39,717 bases of DNA from positions 1 through 39,717 of the forward strand of contig JAGVVH010000304.1 in NCBI GenBank assembly GCA_019135895.1, given 5' to 3'. Below are positions 27,645-34,933 of this stretch, piece by piece (position 1 is the stretch's first letter; the number at the start of each line of letters is the position of its first letter). This DNA is from Bacteroidota bacterium. Its GTDB lineage: Bacteria > Bacteroidota > Bacteroidia > Bacteroidales > WCHB1-69. The notes under the pieces are model-generated. The model had not been told where the DNA came from, made no database searches, and saw only the letters and a list, made by a program, of their open reading frames with translations. Both the position numbers and the translations under genes were made by a program.

Positions 27645-28349
27645 ATGAAAAAAAATGCAGCCCTCATATTTTTTATGCTCATCTTATTGGTGCCATTTAG
27701 TAATGCACAATCTTCGCATGACACCCTTTCAAACAATAAAAAACCGGAAATAATCAGAGACCGTCTGATGGTTGATGTTTTCCACACTTTTTGGATGGGA
27801 ATGCCTTCGTCCGTGAATGTAAATAAATTGCATCCCGGTTTTAACATCTCGGCTATGTGGGATTTCAAACTTCCAAATAAGGGGCCATTTTCATTCGGAT
27901 TAGGTCTTGGAGTCAGCTATTATACTCAGTTTTCTGATGCACGTCTTGATATTGACCCAACTCCTTGGGTTATGAGATATTATGTTATTGATACGGCAAA
28001 TATTGATTATGATCTGAACAGAATGACTTATATCAATTGTAATATTCCTCTTGAATTCAGGTATCGTCATCAAAATGGGTTTAAAATCAGTCTCGGAGTC
28101 AGACTCGGACTGGTTGCAGAAATTTCTCAGACTTACAAAGGGAAAAATCCTAATGGCAATGATGAAAAGATATGGATTAAAAATTATGAAATGTACAATA
28201 AACAGAAATATAATTTTGATGTTTATTTACGCACCGGATGGAAATATGTAAGTTTTTACTACTGTATTCAAGTAACAAAACTATTTCAGGACGGTAAAGG
28301 TCCTCAAATATATCCTATGTCAGTTGGTCTCACCTGGAATATATTCTAA
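27645..28349 (+). CDS. Outer-membrane beta-barrel protein, PorT-like type
   Basis: A 234-residue protein with a signal peptide (KKNAALIFFMLILLVPFSNAQ). The mature part shows alternating hydrophobic and polar beta strands rich in aromatic and Gly residues (FSFGLGLGVSYYTQF, INCNIPLEFRYRH, FKISLGVRLGLVAEIS, VYLRTGWKYVSFYY). It ends in a strand with terminal Phe (SVGLTWNIF), as outer-membrane barrels do for BAM recognition. Eight or so strands can be traced, the size of small barrels grouped with PorT-like or OMP_b-brl families. Function is unknown; identity with the T9SS factor PorT is not shown. It has its own promoter and is convergent, with a 4-bp overlap, with the next gene. Confidence 0.8.
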   Translation: MKKNAALIFFMLILLVPFSNAQSSHDTLSNNKKPEIIRDRLMVDVFHTFWMGMPSSVNVNKLHPGFNISAMWDFKLPNKGPFSFGLGLGVSYYTQFSDARLDIDPTPWVMRYYVIDTANIDYDLNRMTYINCNIPLEFRYRHQNGFKISLGVRLGLVAEISQTYKGKNPNGNDEKIWIKNYEMYNKQKYNFDVYLRTGWKYVSFYYCIQVTKLFQDGKGPQIYPMSVGLTWNIF

Positions 28350-28954
28350 TAGATCAATAAAGTAATTCCTAAAATATAGGCAACAATAAATCCACATGCA
28401 AACCCCAAATACAATTGGGGTTGTTTTGTTTGACCGATTTTCATTTGTGAAACAGCCACAAAAGCTGAAATAAGAATAATTAAAGCTAATATTTCAAAAT
28501 AAAAAATTGCTCCGAAATTAAGCATTATCAAATAAAAGCCAAAAAGTGTACCCCAAGCAGTTGAATGCCAATTTAACGGATATATAAAATTTAATATTAA
28601 AAGTAAAGCACTACCGGCGGCAAAAATAGAAAAGACATACAAATAAATTTGATCAATGTCTTTTAAATACCACATTCTCAAATTAAAAAGATAAAACAAA
28701 AGTAAGATGCCAAGAATAATGGATCCGTCTTTTTTAGAAGGTGAATCTATCTCTTTTATGATTGAAAATTTCTGACAAAATCTTATCACAAAAATAGGTA
28801 AAATGACCAAAGAAAAGAATAAAAAAACAAATAAAAAAATGATATTCTTTGGGTCAATACTAAACATCCCCAAAGCAAAAAACATCAGAATAAAATAATA
28901 AAGAGGTAATAAAAGTGGATGAAAAACAGCAGAAATAATTTTAAAGAAATTCAT
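28346..28954 (-). CDS. Polytopic membrane protein of unknown function, possibly PAP2-like
   Basis: A 202-residue integral membrane protein with about six hydrophobic helices and few charged residues outside FCQKFSIIKEIDSPSKKDG, a probable cytoplasmic loop. A loop with LNWHSTAWGTLFGFY recalls the histidine region of PAP2-type phosphatase relatives in Bacteroidetes, but the full phosphatase signature is not visible, so a degenerate or unrelated protein is possible. I chose ATG 28954 (MNFFKIISAVFHPLLLP); the frame extends to a TTG at 28987 that would sit 3 bp after the previous stop. It lies immediately downstream of the fibronectin/CHU_C gene on the same strand and is likely co-transcribed. Its TAG stop overlaps the opposing TAA. 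Confidence 0.65.
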   Translation of the reverse strand: MNFFKIISAVFHPLLLPLYYFILMFFALGMFSIDPKNIIFLFVFLFFSLVILPIFVIRFCQKFSIIKEIDSPSKKDGSIILGILLLFYLFNLRMWYLKDIDQIYLYVFSIFAAGSALLLILNFIYPLNWHSTAWGTLFGFYLIMLNFGAIFYFEILALIILISAFVAVSQMKIGQTKQPQLYLGFACGFIVAYILGITLLIY

Positions 28955-28990
28955 TAAGAACAGAATTATTAAAAGACAAGTGAACAACGA

Positions 28991-31045
28991 TTACCTTAAA
29001 AGAGTAACTGTTCCAATTTTTTCATAGGGAGTTCCATCGGGATAAATATATTTTATCAAATAGACATAAACACCCAGTTCTGAAGATTTACCTAAACAGG
29101 TACCATCCCAGCCGGTATATGGATCAAAGGTTTGAAAAATCAGTTCCCCATTTCTTGAAAAAATTGAAAAACTATAATTATTAGTGCTCACAAAAGAATT
29201 AATTGGCATAAAAACCTTATTACTAAGACCATTTGGAGTGAATGCATTCGGGAGATAAGTGGTGGGCATTTGTTTAAGTGTTATACGATTAGACCTGCTT
29301 CTGTCACTAAATCCATAAGAGTTGGTCTCCTCAACAGCTTCAACATAATATTCAAAATCAGAACCAAAACTAAACAATCCTGACACATCATCCACATAAG
29401 TATTAAAATTATTTGGGGCAATGTTATCAATTTCAGCAAACATTTGTTCGGTTTGCAATTTTTGGAAAACTGAATAGCTATTTACTCCCATTTCCCAATT
29501 TCCATATGCCAACCATTGCAGTGTATTTCGATGAGCTTCATCGGCTGCTCCGGAAATAATAATATTGTGAGCTATATTAGATTCCGCCATTGAGATATCA
29601 CATTCACTAATGATATTAACCCTGTAATAGTAAAAAGTATTTTGAACTGAAACAGCCTCATCTACAAAAATATAATCAGCAGCTCCCGAATAAGGAAGCG
29701 TAGAATATAATACAAAATTGAGATCATCTCCCACACTTCTGTAAACTTCCATTTTAGAAAACTCAAGAGAATCACCACTTGTGAAGATTCCGACTTCAAT
29801 ATTATCATCTATGACAGAAACATATCGAATATAGGCAAAATGATCTGATTCAGTAACGACAAATTGAAATTCGGCAGCAGCAGAGCTTGCTGTTACTGAT
29901 GTATCAGCATTCATAGCCCTAACAATAACTTTATAAAAACTATTGGGCTGAACATTAGATAGCGTATAGTTGGTGACAGTTGCTGCTGTTTGTCCTGAAT
30001 ATTGAAGGGGCCCTCCATCTCTTGAATAGTAAATTTCATATCTTGAAAGACCACCCTTCATATTTTCGTATGGAGTCCAGGTTAAAAATGCTTTCTGTAA
30101 ACATATATCCAACGTATATGATATATGCATAGTCTTTTGCAAATCAGTCATTGGAGATGAATTCATGCAACTATCCAAAGCAGCAATTCTGTAATTAAAA
30201 ACTGAATTAGAGGGATCATTTATCAAATCAGTCCAGAAGGTATTATTTCTTCCATACACAGTATCAATAGGAATCCATAAATTACCCGGATCCAGATAAT
30301 AAATAATATAAGCAATCGCATCCGTTGAAGTAGAAGGAGACCACCCTAAAACAATATTTCCCGAATTATAATCAACAGAAACACTGTCTAATACAGGAAT
30401 TGAAGGATAAGTCATATCGGTAAATATATCACTTTGAATCCTGGATACATTTCGACAATTGGCTTGCATATCACTTAAAACGACTTTATAAGCAACCGTA
30501 TTTTCACAAATATTAATAGTATCAATAAAAGAAAGGGAAGAAACCCCTCTCAGAAATACAAAATCTGCATCCGAAGGATTCTTTTTATAAATATCATAAT
30601 TACTACTGTATGAAGGCAAAAGAGGCGACACAGGTGCAGCCCAGTTTAACTGTGCCAACCCGTTTCCGGGGTTGGTAAGATAAAATTCAATGGTAACCAA
30701 AGTATCTGATCTGAAAACACTACCGGAATTGGAAACAGCTGCAATATAATAATAAATTTTGGGATTTACATTGGCATTGGCATCAAGATGAACCGCGCTA
30801 TTTACATCAGGGTTGCCGGGAATAATTGGAATTATTGTATTAAATAATGTAAAATTAGTACCATCAAGAGAATAAAATAACTCATACCTATTGAAACCGG
30901 TTAAATCAGTAGGATGCACCCACGTAAGCTGAACTGCACCGGTTGACAAAACGGCAACACAACGTAAACTGGGATAATTGAGAGCAAAAGTTTTCCCTAC
31001 CAATAATAATAAAAGAAATGTAAGAATGGATATTGTTTTTTTCAT
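28991..31045 (-). CDS. Fibronectin-like repeat protein with gliding-motility-type (CHU_C) T9SS C-terminal domain
   Basis: A 684-residue secreted protein with a signal peptide (MKKTISILTFLLLLLVGKTFA). The body holds about five fibronectin type III-like units (for example VQLTWVHPTDLTGFNRYEL, AFLTWTPYENMKGGLSRYE with the usual LxW and SxYxI patterns). The last 95 residues form the CHU_C domain: YLPNAFTPNGLSNKVF, FSIFSRNGELIFQTF, YTGWDGTCLG, ELGVYVYLIKY, GTVTLLR. This directs cargo to T9SS and is the type B-like tail linked with gliding or surface adhesins. The TPNG motif lacks the canonical GxNDxF spacing found in the other two copies here (LSNKVF instead of LNDLF). It lies downstream of the sigma factor cluster, separated by a small M16-like ORF. 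Confidence 0.88.
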   Translation of the reverse strand: MKKTISILTFLLLLLVGKTFALNYPSLRCVAVLSTGAVQLTWVHPTDLTGFNRYELFYSLDGTNFTLFNTIIPIIPGNPDVNSAVHLDANANVNPKIYYYIAAVSNSGSVFRSDTLVTIEFYLTNPGNGLAQLNWAAPVSPLLPSYSSNYDIYKKNPSDADFVFLRGVSSLSFIDTINICENTVAYKVVLSDMQANCRNVSRIQSDIFTDMTYPSIPVLDSVSVDYNSGNIVLGWSPSTSTDAIAYIIYYLDPGNLWIPIDTVYGRNNTFWTDLINDPSNSVFNYRIAALDSCMNSSPMTDLQKTMHISYTLDICLQKAFLTWTPYENMKGGLSRYEIYYSRDGGPLQYSGQTAATVTNYTLSNVQPNSFYKVIVRAMNADTSVTASSAAAEFQFVVTESDHFAYIRYVSVIDDNIEVGIFTSGDSLEFSKMEVYRSVGDDLNFVLYSTLPYSGAADYIFVDEAVSVQNTFYYYRVNIISECDISMAESNIAHNIIISGAADEAHRNTLQWLAYGNWEMGVNSYSVFQKLQTEQMFAEIDNIAPNNFNTYVDDVSGLFSFGSDFEYYVEAVEETNSYGFSDRSRSNRITLKQMPTTYLPNAFTPNGLSNKVFMPINSFVSTNNYSFSIFSRNGELIFQTFDPYTGWDGTCLGKSSELGVYVYLIKYIYPDGTPYEKIGTVTLLR

Positions 31046-31084
31046 TTTTTTATAACGTAAAATGCATTTAATTGGTATTTTGGA

Positions 31085-31246
31085 TTAAAAATATTTTCCG
31101 ACAATAATCCGTGAAAAATCATCGGGGATTAAATATTTTTGAGCTATATCTAAAACCCTTTGGAGAGTTATTTCATTTATTGCTGTGATTTTTTTAATAG
31201 GTAGAACCTTTTTCCTTATTTCACTATCTATTTTATATGGTAACAT
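31085..31246 (-). pseudogene. 53-residue ORF resembling the C-terminal end of an M16 peptidase
   Basis: A complete ORF (ATG to TAA) lies in the gap between the anti-sigma-like gene and the fibronectin/CHU_C gene. The peptide contains KKITAINEITLQRVLDIAQK followed by YLIPDDFSRIIVG. This is the pattern seen at the end of M16 (insulinase/processing peptidase-like) domains: a Thr, LQ and helix, then Y-[LF]-x-P-[DE]-x and hydrophobic residues with a VG. The catalytic HxxEH region is absent, and an in-frame stop lies 18 bp before the ATG. It could be a decayed remnant or a small adopted gene. A promoter box lies 47 bp upstream and the CHU_C gene 39 bp downstream. Family resemblance is from recall only. 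Confidence 0.45.
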
Positions 31247-31292
31247 TAAAATTATCCTTATTTATCAGAGTTCAAATACTGAGATTAAGGTG

Positions 31293-31300
31293 CAAATATA
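31293..31300 (-). promoter_or_regulatory. -7 promoter box upstream of the M16-like ORF and the fibronectin/CHU_C gene
   Basis: The minus strand reads TATATTTG, matching TAnnTTTG, just after the stop of the anti-sigma-like gene. No other box was found closer to the CHU_C gene, so its mRNA may begin near 31286 and include the small ORF. Confidence 0.45.
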
Positions 31301-31307
31301 GAATAAT

Positions 31308-32234
31308 TTATCTGATTAAAGTCACTTGTCCTTTCTCGAGATGTGATTTTCCTGTAATATCTTTATAACTAATAATATAAACATATGAACCGGCTTTCAT
31401 TTTCTGACCGTAAGATTCTCCGTCCCAACCAAATGAGATGTCTTTAGATTTGAAAAGCAACCTTCCTGACTGGTCAAAAATTGAAAATTCAAAATTCTGA
31501 ACATCAAAAGAAGAATAGACTAAAAATAGATCATTCAAGCCATCTCCGTTTGGAGTAAACCCTTTAGGAATAAAAAGATTATAATTGGCTAAATCTGATT
31601 GCGGTGGTTCAACAGGATTGGTATTGACTTGTTGATCATTATCGGAATTTTCGCGAGAAGTTACCATTTCATCTTGCCTACTATCCTTCTTTACAACTTT
31701 ATTATCCGGATGAATGGAATTTTCATTTGAATAAGAAACAGCAGGAGATACAATTTCAGAAATATTTCTTGATTGCGTAGAAGTTTTGGAAATAGTTGAT
31801 TTAATAATCGGTGCCAGTTTCACAGAATTCTCATTTGAAAGAGGAACAGATTTATTTTCATTGACAACACCATTTTGAATATGTGATGGTTCTGAGGGAG
31901 TTTCAACAATAGTTTCTTTATTAAACGTCTTACTATTTGAGTCATTCTGGAAAACCGATTCAGTATTATTTACCTGATTAGAAGAGTGGTTATCAGTAGA
32001 AACAAGAGTAGATTTGTCGTCAATTCCGATAGTTAAATAAAGTAATAAGGAAACAACAGCAACCACAACCACTGCAGTTGTACTATAGAGGATGGCTCTT
32101 TTAACAAAATGAGCCTTATTATACTTCAGTACTTTTTCATTTTGTATTATTTTTTCCCACATATCATCGGGAGGGGTTTGCTCAAAATCAGCAAATTTAT
32201 TTTTCAACAGTTCCCCGATATCAATCTCTTTCAT
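31308..32234 (-). CDS. Single-pass membrane protein, putative anti-sigma factor fused to a CHU_C domain
   Basis: A 308-residue protein with three parts. Residues 1-46 are a cytoplasmic segment (FEQTPPDDMWEKIIQ) like the N termini of Bacteroidetes proteins encoded beside ECF sigma factors. Residues about 47-71 are one transmembrane helix (TTAVVVVAVVSLLLYL), preceded by basic residues, so the rest should be periplasmic. After a Ser/Thr/Asn-rich linker (72-215), residues about 216-308 are a complete CHU_C domain (FIPKGFTPNGDGLNDLF, SIFDQSGRLLF, FGWDGESYG, AGSYVYIISY, KGQVTLIR). It follows the sigma gene by 11 bp, so the two are almost certainly co-expressed. There is no cleavable signal peptide, so the T9SS-type domain would be tethered in the inner membrane. 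Anti-sigma activity is inference; the cytoplasmic part is short for a classic anti-sigma domain. Confidence 0.75.
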   Translation of the reverse strand: MKEIDIGELLKNKFADFEQTPPDDMWEKIIQNEKVLKYNKAHFVKRAILYSTTAVVVVAVVSLLLYLTIGIDDKSTLVSTDNHSSNQVNNTESVFQNDSNSKTFNKETIVETPSEPSHIQNGVVNENKSVPLSNENSVKLAPIIKSTISKTSTQSRNISEIVSPAVSYSNENSIHPDNKVVKKDSRQDEMVTSRENSDNDQQVNTNPVEPPQSDLANYNLFIPKGFTPNGDGLNDLFLVYSSFDVQNFEFSIFDQSGRLLFKSKDISFGWDGESYGQKMKAGSYVYIISYKDITGKSHLEKGQVTLIR

Positions 32235-32245
32235 AACATTATTAT

Positions 32246-32794
32246 TTAAAATAATTCATTTTTTTTCCAGACTTCAATTTTAGACTTGAGTGATTGTTTT
32301 GCCTTGTACAATTGAGATCTCACAGTAGAATTACTACAATTAAGCATTTCTGCAATTTCTCCATAATCATACCCATCAATCTCTTTAAGGTTAAATACCG
32401 TTCTGTAACCCTCCGGCAGCTCATTAACCATTTTGACAATTACTTCCATCGGAATAGCAACATCACCAGGAAGTGAGGTATCTGGTATGTCTTCAGAGAG
32501 GTCATCTACTTCGAAAGCTCTTTTCAATGAACTTTTTTTTCGAAAATGAGAGACCAAAGTGTTGATGGTAAGTCTTTTCACCCAAAACCCCAAAGAACAT
32601 TCATTGCGAAAGTTTTTAATATTCAGGAATATCTTTACAAAAGAATCCTGAAGAAGGTCTTCCGCCTCAGCCGTACTACCGGTAAAACGCTTACATACAC
32701 CAAACAACTGACTTGCAAAGCGTTGATATAAAATCTTTTGATATTTAGGGTTCCCTGCAATACAGCCTTCAACAATATCTTTATCGCTTATCAT
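32246..32794 (-). CDS. ECF-type RNA polymerase sigma factor (sigma70 family, RpoE-like)
   Basis: A 182-residue alternative sigma factor. Region 2 spans about residues 24-95 (LYQRFASQLFGVCKRF, AEDLLQDSFVKIFLNI, FWVKRLTINTLVSHFRKK) and region 4 about 125-178 (ELPEGYRTVFNLKEIDGYD, EIAEMLNCSNSTVRSQLY, KAKQSLKSKI), with the region 4.2 helix-turn-helix. Regions 1 and 3 are absent, as in all ECF sigmas. The linker is acidic (VDDLSEDIPDTSLPGD). The immediate downstream gene is a putative membrane anti-sigma with a CHU_C domain. ECF sigmas with such partners respond to envelope signals. A TACCTTTG box about 78 bp upstream abuts the divergent mpg box. Confidence 0.93.
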   Translation of the reverse strand: MISDKDIVEGCIAGNPKYQKILYQRFASQLFGVCKRFTGSTAEAEDLLQDSFVKIFLNIKNFRNECSLGFWVKRLTINTLVSHFRKKSSLKRAFEVDDLSEDIPDTSLPGDVAIPMEVIVKMVNELPEGYRTVFNLKEIDGYDYGEIAEMLNCSNSTVRSQLYKAKQSLKSKIEVWKKNELF

Positions 32795-32863
32795 TAGATT
32801 TTATTACGTTTTAACAGCATCATTATTGACGCAAAAAATGAATAGTTGTTGCCTGAAATTTTT

Positions 32864-32871
32864 TATTTTTG
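32864..32871 (+). promoter_or_regulatory. -7 promoter box for mpg
   Basis: TATTTTTG, 24 bp before the mpg ATG. It directly abuts a minus-strand box (32872-32879). Confidence 0.55.
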
Positions 32872-32879
32872 CAAAGGTA
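32872..32879 (-). promoter_or_regulatory. -7 promoter box for the ECF sigma factor operon
   Basis: The minus strand reads TACCTTTG, matching TAnnTTTG, 77 bp upstream of the sigma ATG. It abuts the opposing mpg box with no bases between. No ECF autoregulatory motif could be assigned. Confidence 0.4.
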
Positions 32880-32895
32880 ATTATTTATTCAATCT

Positions 32896-33498
32896 ATGAT
32901 TATTCCTGTAAACTATTTTCTTAATGATGATGTTTTATTTATTGCGGAAGATTTAATTGGAAAATATCTATTTACTTTAATTGACGGGCAAATAAGCGGC
33001 GGTATCATAACTGAAACTGAAGCATACAAAGGAACAAATGACCGGGCTTCTCATGCTTTCGGAGGAAAACATACTTCTCGAAATGAAATCATGTATGCAG
33101 AAGGAGGAGTTGTATATATTTATCTTTGTTACGGGATTCATTATCTTTTAAACTTTGTCACCAATAAGGCAACTATTCCGGATGCCGTGCTGATTCGTTC
33201 CATTTTCCCGACCCACGGAGAAGAGCTTATGTTAAAACGTTCCGGAAAAAATCAAATCACCCCGGATATTGGAAATGGCCCCGGGAAAGTGACTAAATTG
33301 CTGGGAATAACGCTTGCCGAAAACGGAATTGCAATCCCCTCCGATAAAATCTGGCTGGAAGAAAGAGAATTATCTATTAACAAGGAAAATATACAAAAAA
33401 CTTCAAGAATTGGGGTTTCTTATGCCAAAGAGGATGCCTTACTGCCGTATCGTTTTGTAGTACCCAATAATTTTATTACTAAAGAAGTCAGTTGGTGA
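32896..33498 (+). CDS. 3-methyladenine DNA glycosylase (AAG/Mpg family)
   Basis: A 200-residue base-excision repair enzyme that removes alkylated and deaminated purines such as 3-methyladenine and hypoxanthine. The catalytic block TETEAYKG gives the general base Glu42. Tyr44 and His53 (RASHAFGG) align with human AAG Tyr127 and His136, which hold the flipped base. GVVYIYLCYGIHYLLNFVTN and DAVLIRSIFP are the next family blocks, and NGPGKVTKLLGIT near residue 130 is the C-terminal signature. The length is normal for a bacterial member. It is divergent from the ECF sigma operon, with back-to-back promoters, and convergent with the DUF2851 gene. Confidence 0.95.
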   Translation: MIIPVNYFLNDDVLFIAEDLIGKYLFTLIDGQISGGIITETEAYKGTNDRASHAFGGKHTSRNEIMYAEGGVVYIYLCYGIHYLLNFVTNKATIPDAVLIRSIFPTHGEELMLKRSGKNQITPDIGNGPGKVTKLLGITLAENGIAIPSDKIWLEERELSINKENIQKTSRIGVSYAKEDALLPYRFVVPNNFITKEVSW

Positions 33499-33501
33499 TT
33501 G

Positions 33502-33530
33502 AGTGAAACTTTAATTAAATTCACTTTTTT
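33502..33530 (+). terminator. Probable terminator of mpg
   Basis: AGTGAA (33502-33507) pairs with TTCACT (33520-33525), with a further AT-rich palindrome TTTAATTAAA inside the loop, and a six-T run follows. It lies 4 bp after the mpg stop and overlaps the last codons of the convergent DUF2851 gene. Confidence 0.55.
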
Positions 33531-34792
33531 ATTATAAAAGAGCCCAACGCACAATCCAAACACTTTTTTTTGAGACAATAGTGTTGATGAAGTTCTAAAA
33601 CAGCTTGAGAATAAAGGGCATTTCCTGACGGAAAGCCTGCCGATTTATAACATTGCGTTGTGCTATTTTCTTCAAAATCAATATTTTCTAACAAGCCAAT
33701 TGCTTTTTCCTGAATTTTGTCTTCACCTGAAAATGTTCCAAATGCAAATAATAAAGGAATTAGGGTATTAATAAATATGAGATTTTCCGTCTTCTTTCCA
33801 AGATTGACCGGATGTTCTGTTGTGCACTTCCCAAAATGGTAATGGGTTTTCCAATATTCATGAGGCTCTTTCTTAAAATTTTTTAGTAAGGAATCAAATT
33901 CACCGGTAAAGAGATATTTATTTAAAACATCGGAAGTATTGTAAATAATTTCACTGAATTGAGCCAACCTGATGCAGGGGAAATTGGATGGTCGTAACCT
34001 TAAATAGTTCCAGTTTTTTTTGTGTATAGGTATCAAATCATATTTGTATCTTAGGTATCTGTATTCGTCTTGTAGCTGTATATAATAATCATCTTCCAAC
34101 TCTTTTTCCAGCATTCCTGCCTGTCCAAAAATAATCGAATATAATTGTAATCTGTTGTTAGCATGATTACAGAGAATTTTGTATGGGATAGATTTTCCCA
34201 ACAGGTCAAATGCCGGAGCATTGGTTTTAAATCCAAAATTGACTCCCAAAAGACGGAAAAAAGTTTCGTTCCAGTCACCGGAACAATTTCTCAGAATCTC
34301 AAAAATACTATTTTGTTTGCCCAACAAACGATCAACAGCAATCCCCGATAAGAATGAAGAAAATTGTAATGCGGGAAAATTCTTGACCTCAACCTTACAA
34401 GGCAATAGATTGTCCGAAAGGGATAGCTTTTGATATTCCTCGATCACTTTAATCGGGATATAGCTCTTTAATTCAAGCGTGGAAATATGTTCCCGATCGC
34501 TGCGATTAATAATACAATCGTTATTATAAACCACATGAAGTGCTACTGATTGATATTTAGGATCCAATTGATGCCTGTGTTTTATCCAGTCTGAACTGTT
34601 TACATGTATTTCCACATCTCCGGCCCAGGTAATAGCTCCAATTTTAATTATTGCCTGCTTAAAGTCGGGCCCGGCATCTTGATGAGGAAACCCGGGATGA
34701 ATAATTTTAAGATCTTCATCATCAGTTGTTTTAAGATCTAAAAAGCGGAAAATTTTATTTTTCCATACGTAATGTAAAAAAGATTCTGTCAT
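33521..34792 (-). CDS. DUF2851 family protein, function unknown
   Basis: A 423-residue cytoplasmic protein with no signal peptide. The first 100 residues carry the conserved DUF2851 core: IHPGFPHQDAGPDFKQAII, WAGDVEIHVNSSDWIKHRHQ and YQSVALHVVYNND. The conserved Asp, Glu, His and Trp residues there (GPDF, DVEIH, WxxHxHQ) look like an active or metal site and could fit a nuclease-like fold, which is my inference. The C terminus has a Cys cluster (HYCLKKKCLDCALG) that may bind a metal. Its leader contains a perfect 13-bp palindrome (34826-34838), and a TATCTTTG box lies at 34891. The family is widespread in Bacteroidetes; no biochemical role is known to me. Confidence 0.85.
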   Translation of the reverse strand: MTESFLHYVWKNKIFRFLDLKTTDDEDLKIIHPGFPHQDAGPDFKQAIIKIGAITWAGDVEIHVNSSDWIKHRHQLDPKYQSVALHVVYNNDCIINRSDREHISTLELKSYIPIKVIEEYQKLSLSDNLLPCKVEVKNFPALQFSSFLSGIAVDRLLGKQNSIFEILRNCSGDWNETFFRLLGVNFGFKTNAPAFDLLGKSIPYKILCNHANNRLQLYSIIFGQAGMLEKELEDDYYIQLQDEYRYLRYKYDLIPIHKKNWNYLRLRPSNFPCIRLAQFSEIIYNTSDVLNKYLFTGEFDSLLKNFKKEPHEYWKTHYHFGKCTTEHPVNLGKKTENLIFINTLIPLLFAFGTFSGEDKIQEKAIGLLENIDFEENSTTQCYKSAGFPSGNALYSQAVLELHQHYCLKKKCLDCALGSFIIKK

Positions 34793-34825
34793 TTGAGAAG
34801 AGATTAGGAGTAGTATGCATCATCG

Positions 34826-34838
34826 ACTATCTGATAGT
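34826..34838. repeat. Perfect 13-bp palindrome in the DUF2851 leader
   Basis: ACTATC-T-GATAGT is symmetrical around one base. It lies between the promoter box (34891-34898) and the ATG (34792). It could be a small operator or chance in AT-rich DNA. Confidence 0.3.
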
Positions 34839-34890
34839 TATTATGGTAGTTTGCCCAATAGTAAAGGAAAATTCACTTACCGAGCAACGG

Positions 34891-34898
34891 CAAAGATA
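34891..34898 (-). promoter_or_regulatory. -7 promoter box for the DUF2851 gene
   Basis: The minus strand reads TATCTTTG, matching TAnnTTTG, about 99 bp before the ATG, giving an mRNA leader of about 90 nt. Confidence 0.45.
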
Positions 34899-34933
34899 GT
34901 GTTTTTTTACAATTAATTTAGCAATAAAAAAAA

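Noticed and set aside
34163..34433. Two plus-strand ORFs (34163-34351 and 34179-34433) opposite the DUF2851 gene
   Set aside because: Both are antisense to a well-supported conserved protein, in overlapping frames, without recognisable features.
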